A stretch of 64,000 nt of DNA from Janibacter cremeus (GCF_029395675.1 NZ_CP115184.1:2790001-2854000); one strand, 5' to 3'. Numbered from the stretch's first letter, positions 1 to 7,940 are shown. A program made the numbers and translations. The notes: generated by a model not told the origin, from the sequence alone.

Positions 1-142
1 CCGGCTCGATGCGCAGCGAGTAGCTCGGGACCGGCGTGCGCGCGTGCGGCGCCGGGCGCAGCCGGATCGTGTGCGGATAGACCTGCACGGGCTCGCTGAA
101 GCGATAGCTCGTGCGGTGCTCGAGGGCCACGCGGATGGTCAC
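1..142 (-). CDS. Transglutaminase-like protein, N-terminal fragment (runs off window)
   Basis: About 47 residues are visible, starting at a GTG whose complement lies at 140-142 and reading left off the window. The peptide (IRVALEHRTSYRF, then VQVYPHTIRLRPAPHARTP) matches the conserved beginning of bacterial transglutaminase-like proteins that carry the transglut_N domain: a LEHRT-Y-F opening followed by an LRPAPH-R-P motif. The catalytic Cys-His-Asp core would lie outside the window, so activity cannot be judged. It is divergent from the MFS gene at 212, with about 70 bp between the two starts. Confidence 0.72.
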   Translation of the reverse strand, partial: MTIRVALEHRTSYRFSEPVQVYPHTIRLRPAPHARTPVPSYSLRIEP

Positions 143-211
143 CCGCCCACTGTAGGCGCGGGTGGGGTGCCGGATGGCGGGGCGAGGGGCCCCGTCGGAG
201 ACAATGCGGGG

Positions 212-1384
212 ATGACCACCGTCCCGACCACGCCCGTCTGGCGCCTGCCCGGGATGCTAATCCTGCTCGTGGCGACGGTCGCCGGCTTCAGCGGCTTCTC
301 GGCGCTCATGCCGGTCGCGCCGCTCTGGGCCGCCCAGGGGGGCGCGGACTCGGCCGGGGTCGGGGCCGTCAACGGCGTCCTCATGCTCTTCACGGTGCTC
401 ACCCAGCCCTTCGTCCCCGTCGCGGTGCGACGGTGGGGGTGGGGGCCGGTCATGGCGGCCGGTCAGCTGCTGCTCGGCCTGCCCGCGCTGCTCCACCTCG
501 TCGCCGACGAGCTGTCGTGGGTCCTCCTCCTCGCGGCCGTGCGCGGTCTCGGCTTCGGGATCCTCACCGTCACCGGCAGCGCCGCCGTGGCGAACCTCGT
601 CGACCCGAGCCGGCGCGGTCAGGCGGTCGGCGTGTACGGGCTGGCCATCGCGGCGCCGCAGGTGGTCTTCATGCCGATCGGCCCGTGGCTGGCGCAGGAG
701 ATCGGCTTCTGGCTGGTCTTCGCGGCCGGGGCGCTGCCGGTCATCGGCGCCGTCCCCGCGTGGCTCGCCGGCCGGTCCCTCGTCGTCGAGCCCGATGACT
801 CGCCCGTGACGCACTCGCGGGCGCAGGTCCACCGCTCGCTCGTGCGCGCGATGCTCCTGCTGCTGGGCGTCACCCTCGCCGGCGGTGCGCTCATCACCTT
901 CTCCAGCGACCTCGCCGGCGCGGCCTGGCTCGCGACCGTGGCGCTGCTCGTGCTCACCGGCGCCGCCGCCGTGACCCGGTGGAAGATGGGCGCGCTCGCC
1001 GACATCTACGGGACCCGGCCCTTCCTGTGGCCACTCGTGCTCGTCACGAGCACCGGGCTCGTCCTCGTCGCGGTGTCGCTCACGCGGGACGGGGCACCGG
1101 CTGCGGCCCTGCTCCTGCTCGGCGTCCTGTGCGTCGGGATCTCCTACGGTGCGTTGCAGAACCTCACCCTGCTGCTCGCCTTCGCCTCCGTCTCGCGGCG
1201 TGACTACGGCACGGCGAGCGCGGTGTGGAATGTCGGCTTCGACGCCGGCACCGGGCTCGGCTCGGTCCTCGTCGGTGCGATCGCCGCCGGGGCGTCGCTC
1301 ACGGAGGCGCTGCTCGTGGCCGCGGTGCTGTCCCTGGCCACCCTGCCCCTGGCGCTGGTGCGGGGACGCCCCGCAACTGCCTAG
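212..1384 (+). CDS. MFS transporter
   Basis: A 390-residue major facilitator superfamily permease. The frame is open further upstream, but the ATG at 212 (MTTVPTTPVWRLPG) is chosen because hydrophobic segments begin directly after it and the upstream part overlaps the divergent transglutaminase promoter. About 12 membrane segments can be seen, with the usual break near residues 200-215 (EPDDSPVTHSRAQ). Substrate is unknown; the fold suggests drug or metabolite efflux. The last codons and the TAG stop lie inside the first unit of a 32 bp tandem repeat, so the present C-terminus (RPATA) is provided by repeat DNA. Confidence 0.85.
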   Translation: MTTVPTTPVWRLPGMLILLVATVAGFSGFSALMPVAPLWAAQGGADSAGVGAVNGVLMLFTVLTQPFVPVAVRRWGWGPVMAAGQLLLGLPALLHLVADELSWVLLLAAVRGLGFGILTVTGSAAVANLVDPSRRGQAVGVYGLAIAAPQVVFMPIGPWLAQEIGFWLVFAAGALPVIGAVPAWLAGRSLVVEPDDSPVTHSRAQVHRSLVRAMLLLLGVTLAGGALITFSSDLAGAAWLATVALLVLTGAAAVTRWKMGALADIYGTRPFLWPLVLVTSTGLVLVAVSLTRDGAPAAALLLLGVLCVGISYGALQNLTLLLAFASVSRRDYGTASAVWNVGFDAGTGLGSVLVGAIAAGASLTEALLVAAVLSLATLPLALVRGRPATA

Positions 1385-1489
1385 GCTCCTGCGCGGTCTG
1401 GTGCGCAACTGCCTAGGCTCCTGCGCGGTCTGGTGCGCAACTGCCTAGGCTCCTGCGCGGTCTGGTCCGCAACTGCTCAGGCTCCTGCG
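1373..1489 (+). repeat. Tandem repeat, four 32 bp units with GCCTAGGC core
   Basis: The element GCAACTGCCTAGGCTCCTGC starts at 1373, 1405 and 1437, with a fourth, slightly altered copy at 1469 (core GCTCAGGC). The period is exactly 32 bp and the units are joined by the spacer CGCGGTCTGGTG. The core GCCTAGGC is a perfect palindrome. The first copy supplies the MFS stop codon. Related copies lie at 34441-34501 (inverted) and 53859-53959, each just after a stop codon. Confidence 0.9.
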
Positions 1490-1490
1490 G

Positions 1491-1519
1491 GGCGAAGGGG
1501 GGAAGCGCCCCCCTTCGCC
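1491..1519. terminator. Bidirectional terminator-like hairpin
   Basis: A perfect 12 bp stem (GGCGAAGGGGGG with its complement) encloses a 5-base loop, between the convergent ends of the MFS gene (1384) and the gene ending at 1526. There is no clear T-tract, as is common in high-GC actinobacteria. The arms are built from the CGAAGGGGG motif that recurs in this window. Confidence 0.75.
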
Positions 1520-1525
1520 ATGGGC

Positions 1526-2188
1526 TCAGTTGTGCGGCTGCCAGGTGCAGACGCACGCCCGGTTGCCGTCGGCATCGGCGAGGACCCACCAGGCGGGGGC
1601 GTACTCGTCGGTGACGAGCTGACCACCGGCCGCGACCACCGCGTCGACCCGCTCCTGCGCCACGTCGTGCGGCACGTACACGTCGAGGTGGAAGGGACCC
1701 CCGACGCCCGGCTCATCGGTCACCTGGAACCAGATCTCGGGCAGCTGGCCGTCCGGGCTCGGCAGGGAGGTGCTGTCGTGGGGGGCCGGTGCGTGACCGG
1801 TCAGGGCCGACCAGAAGTCGCGGATCCTGTCCGGGTCGGCCGTGTTGATGCCGACGGTCATCGCGGTGGGGACCTGCGGGGCGTGCTCGACCTCGCGGTC
1901 GTCCGCGAGCCGGGAGATCACGCCAGCGAGCTGGATGTCGCGCGAGGTGATCCCGCCCACGTCGTGGCTGACCATCCGCAGGCCGACCCAGCCGTAACGC
2001 AGGTCGATGTCGGGGTGGTGGTTGGCCTCGTCGGCGGCGGTGGCGATCTCGTCGACGAGCCGCAACGACTGGTCGAAGTCGTTGGTGATCAGGCGCGTGC
2101 ACAGCATCCCGTTCACCTCGCGCCACCCGACGGGGGCCTGGTCGTTCACCTGCTGGCTGGTCAGGACCTGCTTGGCGTCATCGTTCAT
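1526..2188 (-). CDS. Pterin-4a-carbinolamine dehydratase-like / VOC (glyoxalase-like) fusion protein
   Basis: A 220-residue two-domain protein. Residues of about 5-100 carry the pterin-4a-carbinolamine dehydratase signature: E-x2-HHP-x5-Y-x9-H-x8-D, seen as EANHHPDIDLRYGW...SHDVGGITSRD. From about residue 115 to the end there is a glyoxalase/VOC-like domain (TVGINTADPDRIRDFWSALTG, then GPFHLDVYVPHD). PCD enzymes recycle the pterin cofactor of aromatic amino acid hydroxylases, but PCD-like domains also occur without such partners, and no hydroxylase is nearby. ATG at 2188 is chosen; a GTG 9 bases upstream is possible. It is divergent from the HAD-PlsC gene. Confidence 0.8.
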   Translation of the reverse strand: MNDDAKQVLTSQQVNDQAPVGWREVNGMLCTRLITNDFDQSLRLVDEIATAADEANHHPDIDLRYGWVGLRMVSHDVGGITSRDIQLAGVISRLADDREVEHAPQVPTAMTVGINTADPDRIRDFWSALTGHAPAPHDSTSLPSPDGQLPEIWFQVTDEPGVGGPFHLDVYVPHDVAQERVDAVVAAGGQLVTDEYAPAWWVLADADGNRACVCTWQPHN

Positions 2189-2238
2189 GTGACCCACGTT
2201 AGGCCGCTTTCGGGTTCACCCGCACTGGTACGGCTCGG

Positions 2239-2244
2239 TAGCCT
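2239..2244 (+). promoter_or_regulatory. -10 box TAGCCT of a leaderless transcript
   Basis: TAGCCT ends 6 bases before the ATG at 2251, the spacing expected if transcription begins at the start codon. The same arrangement recurs before many genes here. Confidence 0.55.
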
Positions 2245-2250
2245 CGCGGG

Positions 2251-3717
2251 ATGACCGGCGCCGCGTTCTTCGATCTCGACCGCACCCTCCTGCCCAAGGC
2301 CTCGGGCCCGGCCCTGTCGGCCGCGATGCGGGAGACGGGTGTCGTGTCCGCGCGGCTGCCGGGGGAGGCGCTGCTCTTCGGCTACTTCAACCTCCTCGGG
2401 GAGTCCCTCGGGTCCATCGCCCTCGCCCGCCAGGCCGTGCTCGTGGCCAAGGGGCGTCCGGCCGATGCCTTCGACGAGGCCGCGCAGCTGGCGGCGGACG
2501 TGCTCGAGCCGATGGTCGGGCCCTTCGCCCACATGCTCATCGACGAGCACCACGAAGCCGGACGACCGGTCGTGCTGGCGACGACGACCCCGGAGCACCT
2601 CATCCTGCCCTTCGCCGAGCGCCTCGGCATCGACTACGTCATCGCCACCCGGTACGAGGTGGACGACACCGGCCACTTCACCGGCCGCAACGACGGCCAC
2701 TTCGTGTGGTCGATGGGCAAGGTCGCCGCGGTGCGCGAGTGGGCGGCGGAGGAGGGCATCGACCTCGACGAGTCCTTCGCCTACTCGGACTCGATCTACG
2801 ACGCGCCGCTGCTGAGGGCCGTCGGCAACCCCGGTGCGGTCAACCCCGACCCGCGGCTGCAGGTCCTGGCGACCGCGGCCAAGTGGCCGGTGCTGCACTT
2901 CGACGCCTCACCGGGCGTCTTCAAGGTGCCGGTCCTGGGCGTGGAGCTGCAGCGCCTGGTCACCCTGCTCGCCCGACCCGAGGTCTTCCCGTACGCCAGG
3001 TTCACCGTCCGGGGCACCGAGAACGTCCCCGAGACCGGTCCGGCGATCCTCGTGGGCAACCACCGCTCGTACTTCGACGTCGCAGCGATGGTCGTCGCGA
3101 TGGGACGCACCGGCCGGACCGCACGCTTCCTGGGCAAGAAGGAGCTCTTCGACGTCCCCGGCCTCGGCAGCTTCTTCCGTGCCGGTGGCGGGATCAGCGT
3201 GGACCGCCGGCAGGAGGACCCGGACAGTCCCGACGCCTTCGCCTCCGCCATGCGCTCGCTCGCGGGCGGGGAGATGCTCGCGATGATGCCCGAGGGGACG
3301 ATCCCGCGCGGCATCCACTTCTTCGAGCCCGGCATGTCCGGCTTCACGGGCGCAGCCCGGCTGGCCCACCTGAGCAGGGTGCCGGTGATCCCCTTCGCCA
3401 TCACCGGGACGGAGAAGGTCTGGCCCCGGTCCTCGCGGGTGCCGCGCATGCTGAACCTGCTCGATCCGCCCGAGGTGACGATGACCTTCGGCGAGCCGGT
3501 GGAGCTGAAGTACCGCTCGGTCCGGCGTGACATGGAGCGGATCTTCGACGCCATCACCGGCCTGCTCCCGGACGAGGTCGCCAACCCGCCCCGACCCACG
3601 ATGGCCGAGCTCGCGCTGACCTACCCGGACGGCACGGTCCCCGACGAGGACCGGTGGTTCGCGGTGGACGGGGGCACCGACGGTGAGGCGTACGTCGAGG
3701 GGTCTGACGAGAGCTAG
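2251..3717 (+). CDS. Bifunctional HAD-IB phosphatase / 1-acylglycerol-3-phosphate acyltransferase
   Basis: A 488-residue fusion. Residues 1-220 are a HAD-IB (SerB-like) hydrolase with motif I FFDLDRTLL (nucleophile D8) and a later YSDSIYDAPLL motif. From about residue 245 there is a PlsC/LPLAT domain with the catalytic NHRSYFD (H271-x4-D276) and the EGT block (PEGTIPRG, about 347-354). The acyltransferase transfers a fatty acyl chain to lysophosphatidate or a related lipid at the membrane; the HAD part may remove a phosphate from the same lipid series. The same domain order is known in actinobacterial PlsC-like proteins. The start follows a -10 box by 6 bases. Confidence 0.88.
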   Translation: MTGAAFFDLDRTLLPKASGPALSAAMRETGVVSARLPGEALLFGYFNLLGESLGSIALARQAVLVAKGRPADAFDEAAQLAADVLEPMVGPFAHMLIDEHHEAGRPVVLATTTPEHLILPFAERLGIDYVIATRYEVDDTGHFTGRNDGHFVWSMGKVAAVREWAAEEGIDLDESFAYSDSIYDAPLLRAVGNPGAVNPDPRLQVLATAAKWPVLHFDASPGVFKVPVLGVELQRLVTLLARPEVFPYARFTVRGTENVPETGPAILVGNHRSYFDVAAMVVAMGRTGRTARFLGKKELFDVPGLGSFFRAGGGISVDRRQEDPDSPDAFASAMRSLAGGEMLAMMPEGTIPRGIHFFEPGMSGFTGAARLAHLSRVPVIPFAITGTEKVWPRSSRVPRMLNLLDPPEVTMTFGEPVELKYRSVRRDMERIFDAITGLLPDEVANPPRPTMAELALTYPDGTVPDEDRWFAVDGGTDGEAYVEGSDES

Positions 3718-3738
3718 GCGACGCCGACCCGACCCGGT

Positions 3739-5157
3739 CTACGCCTCGCCGAGCTCGTCCGTGGCGAAGCGGAGGCCGTGGGTGACGGCTTCGGCGAAGG
3801 GCCGGGAGGTGGTGGGTACGTACGCGGCCACGACCGCAGCCACATGGGCGTGGAGCGTGCCGGCGTCTGCGCTCGCGCGGATCGCGGAGAGGATCTGCTC
3901 CAGGGCCCAGTGGTTGTGTCCGATGCGGGCGTGGTCCACGGCGTCGCGCCGAGGCCCCGACGGTGGCTCGGAGAACAAGGGGTAGGCGTCATACAGGGCG
4001 CCGTCCGGGCGAAGGTCGGCAGCGGTGACGTCCTGGTCGGGGTGGGCGTGGCGCCAGGCGTGCCCGAGGGAGTAGGTGAACGGGAACCGCTTGGTGAATG
4101 TGGTGCAGAACGGGCACGGGCAGTCCCAGACGCGGTCGGGGTCCGACGCCAGCCACCCGGCGCTCTTGCGGATCCGGATCTTCAGGTAGGCCGGCGTGGT
4201 GACGTAGAGGACACCGTCGCGCACCGCGTCCTTGATCGGGCTGGTGGCATCGAAACTCAGCGCGGTGCCACCCCCGGATGCCAAGGCCACCAGCGGCAGC
4301 ATGATCGGGGCACCGAGCCCGAGGAAGTGGAATGCCCGCGGCGCGTGGCCGGCCCTGGAACGGTAGCCGTCCCAGAACCCGCGAGCGGCCAGCACGGTGC
4401 GGGTGTAGCGGTTCGGCAACCGGCCGGCGAAGTCGATCCGGCGGCGGCCGATGATCACGTGGTCGGTGTAGTTGGCGTCGGCCATGTAGGCGCCGAACCC
4501 CATGGAGATCCGGGTCAGCCCGTGCTCGGCGAACACCGCGCCGGCGTCGTGGGCGGTGTTGTAGGACTCCGCGCTCGCCACCGGGTAGTAGTGCGAGGCG
4601 AGGTCGTTCGGCAACGTGGTGATCCGGTCGACGGCACGCCGGGCGACCGTGGTGTTCATCCTGCGCCAGTCCCGCCTGCGTCGTCCGGTGTAGGTGCGCT
4701 CCAGGTCCAGCGCCAACCAGCAGGCAGCGGTGATGTCCTCCACGCCGATCACCTGGGTCGGGTCGAGCGCCAGCTGGCCGGCCAGGCTGGCCTCACCGGT
4801 GCCGGCCAACGTCCGGGCCAGCTGGTGCGCGCGAACGGACAGGTCGAAGTAGTCGGCCTGCAGCCGCTCGGGGAGCTCACCCGGCCGCAGCGACCGCCCC
4901 AGCAGCGTCTCGACCGCATCGGCCCGTTCGTCCAGGGCGTCGGACTCCTGGGACAGGGCGGCCCTGACCTGACCGATCAGGGTGAAGTTGCCGTTGTCGG
5001 CCATCAGGTCCAGCCCCTCGCTGCGGACCTGCCGAGCAAGTTCGGCCAGCTGCGGGGTGGCGTTGTTGGGGGCCAGCAGGTAACCACCCGGTGGCAGGTC
5101 CACGTTCGCCGGCGTGAAGGTGTCCGGTGAGAGGTTGAAGAAGAACCGCGCCGACAC
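3739..5157 (-). CDS. TGT/DpdA-like base-exchange enzyme
   Basis: A 472-residue protein that I place in the tRNA-guanine transglycosylase superfamily from motif order. MADNGNF (D54) corresponds to the DSGGFQ block. FHFLGLGAPIML is followed by LSFDATSPIKDA (D303), corresponding to the nucleophile block FDCVLPTRNA. A zinc motif C346-x-C348-x2-C351 is followed by IGHNHW (H414), matching CxCxxC...HN. The 63-residue Cys-to-His gap is longer than in classical TGT (about 26). Family members exchange guanine for a 7-deazaguanine in tRNA (TGT) or DNA (DpdA). No queuosine or preQ0 gene is nearby. Third gene of a tight operon, 18 bp after the small gene; GTG start with only a weak ribosome site. Confidence 0.68.
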   Translation of the reverse strand: MSARFFFNLSPDTFTPANVDLPPGGYLLAPNNATPQLAELARQVRSEGLDLMADNGNFTLIGQVRAALSQESDALDERADAVETLLGRSLRPGELPERLQADYFDLSVRAHQLARTLAGTGEASLAGQLALDPTQVIGVEDITAACWLALDLERTYTGRRRRDWRRMNTTVARRAVDRITTLPNDLASHYYPVASAESYNTAHDAGAVFAEHGLTRISMGFGAYMADANYTDHVIIGRRRIDFAGRLPNRYTRTVLAARGFWDGYRSRAGHAPRAFHFLGLGAPIMLPLVALASGGGTALSFDATSPIKDAVRDGVLYVTTPAYLKIRIRKSAGWLASDPDRVWDCPCPFCTTFTKRFPFTYSLGHAWRHAHPDQDVTAADLRPDGALYDAYPLFSEPPSGPRRDAVDHARIGHNHWALEQILSAIRASADAGTLHAHVAAVVAAYVPTTSRPFAEAVTHGLRFATDELGEA

Positions 5158-5175
5158 ACCGCACCGCCGACGAGC

Positions 5176-5505
5176 TCAGTTGCGTTTGTGGTCGTTCAGG
5201 CACGCGAGGTATGCCTGCTGGGCCTCCGCCGCCGCGGTGGTCGCATCCACGGCCTCCTTGCCGGAGTCGCGTACATCGCACCAGGAGGTGGCTGCCTCCC
5301 AGATCCCACCCACACACGCGGGAGTGGTCGCCAGCCCGGCGGCCAAGCCGGCGGCGAAGCCGCCTGCTGTGGTGGCGCACAGGGCGAGCGCCTTGCCGGT
5401 ATCGGCGCGGGCCTCCTGCAGGTCGTCCTTGGTCTCCGTGGCGGCCTGTTCGGCGTCCCGGCGGGCATCACGAGCCTCGTCCCTCAGTGCGTCGCACGCA
5501 GCCAT
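5176..5505 (-). CDS. Small Cys-containing helical protein of the TGT-like operon
   Basis: A 109-residue protein of unknown function. ATG at 5505 is preceded by GGGAG; the longer open frame upstream is not used because it overlaps the preceding gene. Residues 5-36 are highly charged and probably helical (DALRDEARDARRDAEQ), residues 38-68 form an Ala/Gly-rich hydrophobic stretch that could be a membrane hairpin or buried helix, and the tail is again helical. Cysteines occur at 4, 43, 64, 76 and 102, a high number for such a small protein. It lies 20 bp after the OB-fold gene and 18 bp before the TGT-like gene, so the three are probably co-translated. Confidence 0.6.
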   Translation of the reverse strand: MAACDALRDEARDARRDAEQAATETKDDLQEARADTGKALALCATTAGGFAAGLAAGLATTPACVGGIWEAATSWCDVRDSGKEAVDATTAAAEAQQAYLACLNDHKRN

Positions 5506-5525
5506 CGTGTCTCCCTTTTTCTGGC

Positions 5526-6968
5526 TCACCTGGCGAACGGGGCGTAGATCAGCTCCGCGGCCCCGCGGGTGGGGTCCTCGCTGTCGTCCGGGCCGGCGGT
5601 GTGGCCGCCCAGCGACCAGCACAGATTGAGGTTGCTGCGCCACACGTCGAGCCAGCGTCCCGCGGTGAACCACAGTCGCGCCTGCCACCACTGCTGTCCC
5701 ATCGCGGAGGGCGCCAACGCGTCCACCTCAACCCCCGGCCGCCCCTCCAGCCGGGCCGAGGTGGTGCGGTAGACCCCGTGGGCGATCACGTAGCAGCCGA
5801 GGGTGATGCCGATGTGCGGCGGGTGCAGGAAGGTGGTGCTCATCTCCACGCTGGTACCGCTGGAGGCATCCTCGACGACCATCCGTCCCACGAGTTTGCC
5901 GTCCGACTCACGGACCGCGCTGGCGCCGACGACGAAGCCCTCGACCTGCACGAACTCGCCGTCGTCGTCGGGCCCCAGGTGGGCGATCTCGGTGTCGCGA
6001 CCGTTGGGCGGGTCCGCGGCGAAGGGGGCCCCACCGGCCTCGAACAGACCGGTCACCGCATCGGACGGGTCGCGCAGCGTCAGGTCCAGGCGCAGCAGAT
6101 CAGCCACGCTCGCACTCGCGATCGCCCGCCGCAGCAGCAACCCCCCGCGGGCCAGGACCCGGCCGATCCGCTCGGCGTCCCCGTTGCGGCCGGCCTCCCG
6201 CAAGGCCGCCACCCACGCCCTGCCGGTCGCCTGCATCGTGGCGGCGGGCACCACGATGTCCTGGACCGTTGCCGCCAGTGCCGCGGCCGCCGTCTCCACC
6301 GCGAGCGGCTGCCCGCCGAGGCAGGCAGCGTGCAGCGCCTGCTCCGCTGTCTCCACCACCTCGCCCAGCTCGGCGTGCGTCTGCTCCAACCGGCCCAGCT
6401 GGGTCCCGAACCCGGACAGGTCGAGGGACCCCGGGTCGGTGGAGTTCACCACCCAGTGCACCAGCCCCAGCAAGCCGCGCGCGCCTGCGGCCACACACAA
6501 CGCCGCCTCCAGGTCGGTGGTCGGTGCCTGCCCCAGTACCGCTGCAGTCGCCCGGGCCTCATCGAACACATCCGCGTTGATCGACCCCGCGGCCACCTGG
6601 TCGAGCAGCAGGTCTGCTCGTGCCCCCAGTGCCGGGTCGATGTCGTGCAGCATGTCCCGGATGCCCTGCGCCTGTGCGCCGTGGTCGCTTCGAGCCGCCA
6701 GCTGCGACAGCCCATCGTGCAGCTGGGCCGCGATCTCCATGGCCGAATCGGCCTGCGCCGCGTCAGAACGGCGGACCGCCCGGATCGCCACCCCATGACC
6801 GTGCCCGGCACCCAGCAGGTCCAGCGACACGCGCAGCATCCCCGGCCAATCCGCGTCCCGAGCAGCCTGACGTTGCGCGACCAACATCCCCGCCAGCGCG
6901 TGCCCGCTCTGCTCCGAGACCGGCGGAACCGGCACGTCCGCCACACCTCCGAAAGCCCCACCTGCCAT
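5526..6968 (-). CDS. Large helical protein with C-terminal OB-fold-like domain, TGT-like operon
   Basis: A 480-residue protein that I do not recognise. Residues 1-320 are Ala/Leu-rich and almost entirely helical, with many short amphipathic repeats. Residues of about 335-415 look like a beta-barrel of OB type (GEFVQVEGFVVGASAV, RMVVEDASSGTSVEMS, GCYVIAHGVYRT), followed by a Trp-rich segment (QQWWQARLWFTAGRWLDVW) near the C-terminus. An OB fold would fit nucleic-acid binding, but this is inference. ATG at 6968 is chosen over TTG 6986 and GTG 6977 because GAGGTGG lies 6 bases before it. First gene of the three-gene operon. Confidence 0.6.
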   Translation of the reverse strand: MAGGAFGGVADVPVPPVSEQSGHALAGMLVAQRQAARDADWPGMLRVSLDLLGAGHGHGVAIRAVRRSDAAQADSAMEIAAQLHDGLSQLAARSDHGAQAQGIRDMLHDIDPALGARADLLLDQVAAGSINADVFDEARATAAVLGQAPTTDLEAALCVAAGARGLLGLVHWVVNSTDPGSLDLSGFGTQLGRLEQTHAELGEVVETAEQALHAACLGGQPLAVETAAAALAATVQDIVVPAATMQATGRAWVAALREAGRNGDAERIGRVLARGGLLLRRAIASASVADLLRLDLTLRDPSDAVTGLFEAGGAPFAADPPNGRDTEIAHLGPDDDGEFVQVEGFVVGASAVRESDGKLVGRMVVEDASSGTSVEMSTTFLHPPHIGITLGCYVIAHGVYRTTSARLEGRPGVEVDALAPSAMGQQWWQARLWFTAGRWLDVWRSNLNLCWSLGGHTAGPDDSEDPTRGAAELIYAPFAR

Positions 6969-7089
6969 CGGATCCACCTCACCCAAGGAATCTTACGAAT
7001 CTACTCCTGCCGCCCCCGAATAGCGAGGCCCTCGGGAGCGGGCCCGGGCTGTGCTCGCCCCCTCGCGAACCACGTGCAGGTGGACAGCA

Positions 7090-7119
7090 CGAAGGGGGTG
7101 GCCGCAGCCACCCCCTTCG
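7090..7119 (-). terminator. Terminator-like hairpin after the Ltp-type gene
   Basis: A perfect 13 bp stem (CGAAGGGGGTGGC and its complement) with a CGCA loop, 20 bp beyond the stop at 7139. It separates the Ltp gene from the TGT-like operon. The arms carry the recurrent CGAAGGGGG motif. Confidence 0.75.
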
Positions 7120-7138
7120 CCCCTCCCCCCGGAGGTCT

Positions 7139-7801
7139 CTACAGGCCGACCTGGTCGGCCGCGTACTCGGCCTGCTCGCGGGTGTAGCCGTCACCGGCGT
7201 CCGAGGTCAGCTGCTCGATCAGCCCGGACCGGGAGAAGGACATCAGGTCCAGGTAGCTCTCCGCGGCCTTGACGGCCTGCTCGTTCCAGTCGACGTCGGA
7301 CTCGATGTGCTCCACCGCGAACGTGGCCACGTCCTGCGGGTAGTCGTCGCCGGCGGGCGAGGACAGCTGCTCGATGAGGCCCTGCTTGGAGAAGGGCATG
7401 AACTCCAGGTAGTTCTCGGCCGCGCGGACTGCGTTCTCCTGCTCAGTGGTCATCTCCGCGGCGGGTTCCTCCGCCTCGTCCTCGGTGGCCTGGTCCTCGG
7501 TGGCCTCCTCGGCGGAGGTCTCCTCGGCTTCCTCCGACGCCGTCGTCTCCTCGGCGGGCTCCTCCGTCGCGGCCTCCGCCGACTCCTCAGCGGCCTGGGA
7601 GGTCTCGCTGCCGGTCCCGGTCGACGAGTCACCACCGGCCAGCGTGGCGAGGCCCGCACCGCAGCAGACCACGACGACGAGCAGCGTGACCCCAAGGACG
7701 ACGGACAGGACCTTGTGCCGGGCGAACCAGCTCTGCCTGACCGGTGGGACGGGCGGGTTGGTGGGCTGCCACTGGGGTGACTGTGGGGGCTGCTGGCTCA
7801 T
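7139..7801 (-). CDS. Membrane-anchored protein with two Ltp-type domains
   Basis: A 220-residue protein: a Pro/Gln-rich cytoplasmic start, one membrane segment at about residues 30-54, a long Glu/Ala/Thr-rich linker (about 57-112), then two copies of the host-cell surface-exposed lipoprotein (Ltp) domain. The repeats read A-x-YL-x-MPFS-x-QGLIEQL and A-x-YL-x-MSFS-x-SGLIEQL. In the prophage protein Ltp of Streptococcus phage TP-J34 this domain blocks phage DNA entry; many chromosomal copies have no tested role. There is no good lipobox before the Cys pair (VVVVCC), so it is probably held by the helix. The ATG at 7801 has AGGAG about 8 bases upstream. Confidence 0.8.
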   Translation of the reverse strand: MSQQPPQSPQWQPTNPPVPPVRQSWFARHKVLSVVLGVTLLVVVVCCGAGLATLAGGDSSTGTGSETSQAAEESAEAATEEPAEETTASEEAEETSAEEATEDQATEDEAEEPAAEMTTEQENAVRAAENYLEFMPFSKQGLIEQLSSPAGDDYPQDVATFAVEHIESDVDWNEQAVKAAESYLDLMSFSRSGLIEQLTSDAGDGYTREQAEYAADQVGL

Positions 7802-7927
7802 GGTCCGACTCCTGTTTCCTCGTTCGTTGTCACCGCAGATGCAACCGCTCGGCGGCGCCGTGCCGCCTCGACCGAACGGTTCGACCCCGATGACCGAAGG
7901 GATGAGTCGGCTGTCCCTGCACGCCCC

Positions 7928-7933
7928 TACGAT
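7928..7933 (+). promoter_or_regulatory. -10 box TACGAT before the histidine kinase
   Basis: TACGAT lies 7 bases before the ATG at 7941, which favours this start over the in-frame ATG at 7932 that overlaps the box, and suggests a leaderless mRNA. Confidence 0.55.
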
Positions 7934-7940
7934 GCGGACC

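Noticed and set aside
1373..1489. Four regularly spaced repeats that could suggest a CRISPR array
   Set aside because: The whole 32 bp unit is repeated, so there are no unique spacers; no cas genes are present and related copies occur singly or doubly elsewhere.
3778..5130. 450-codon plus-strand frame opposite the TGT-like gene
   Set aside because: The opposite strand has the TGT motifs with normal composition and operon spacing; this frame is Gly/Arg/Val-rich without domains.
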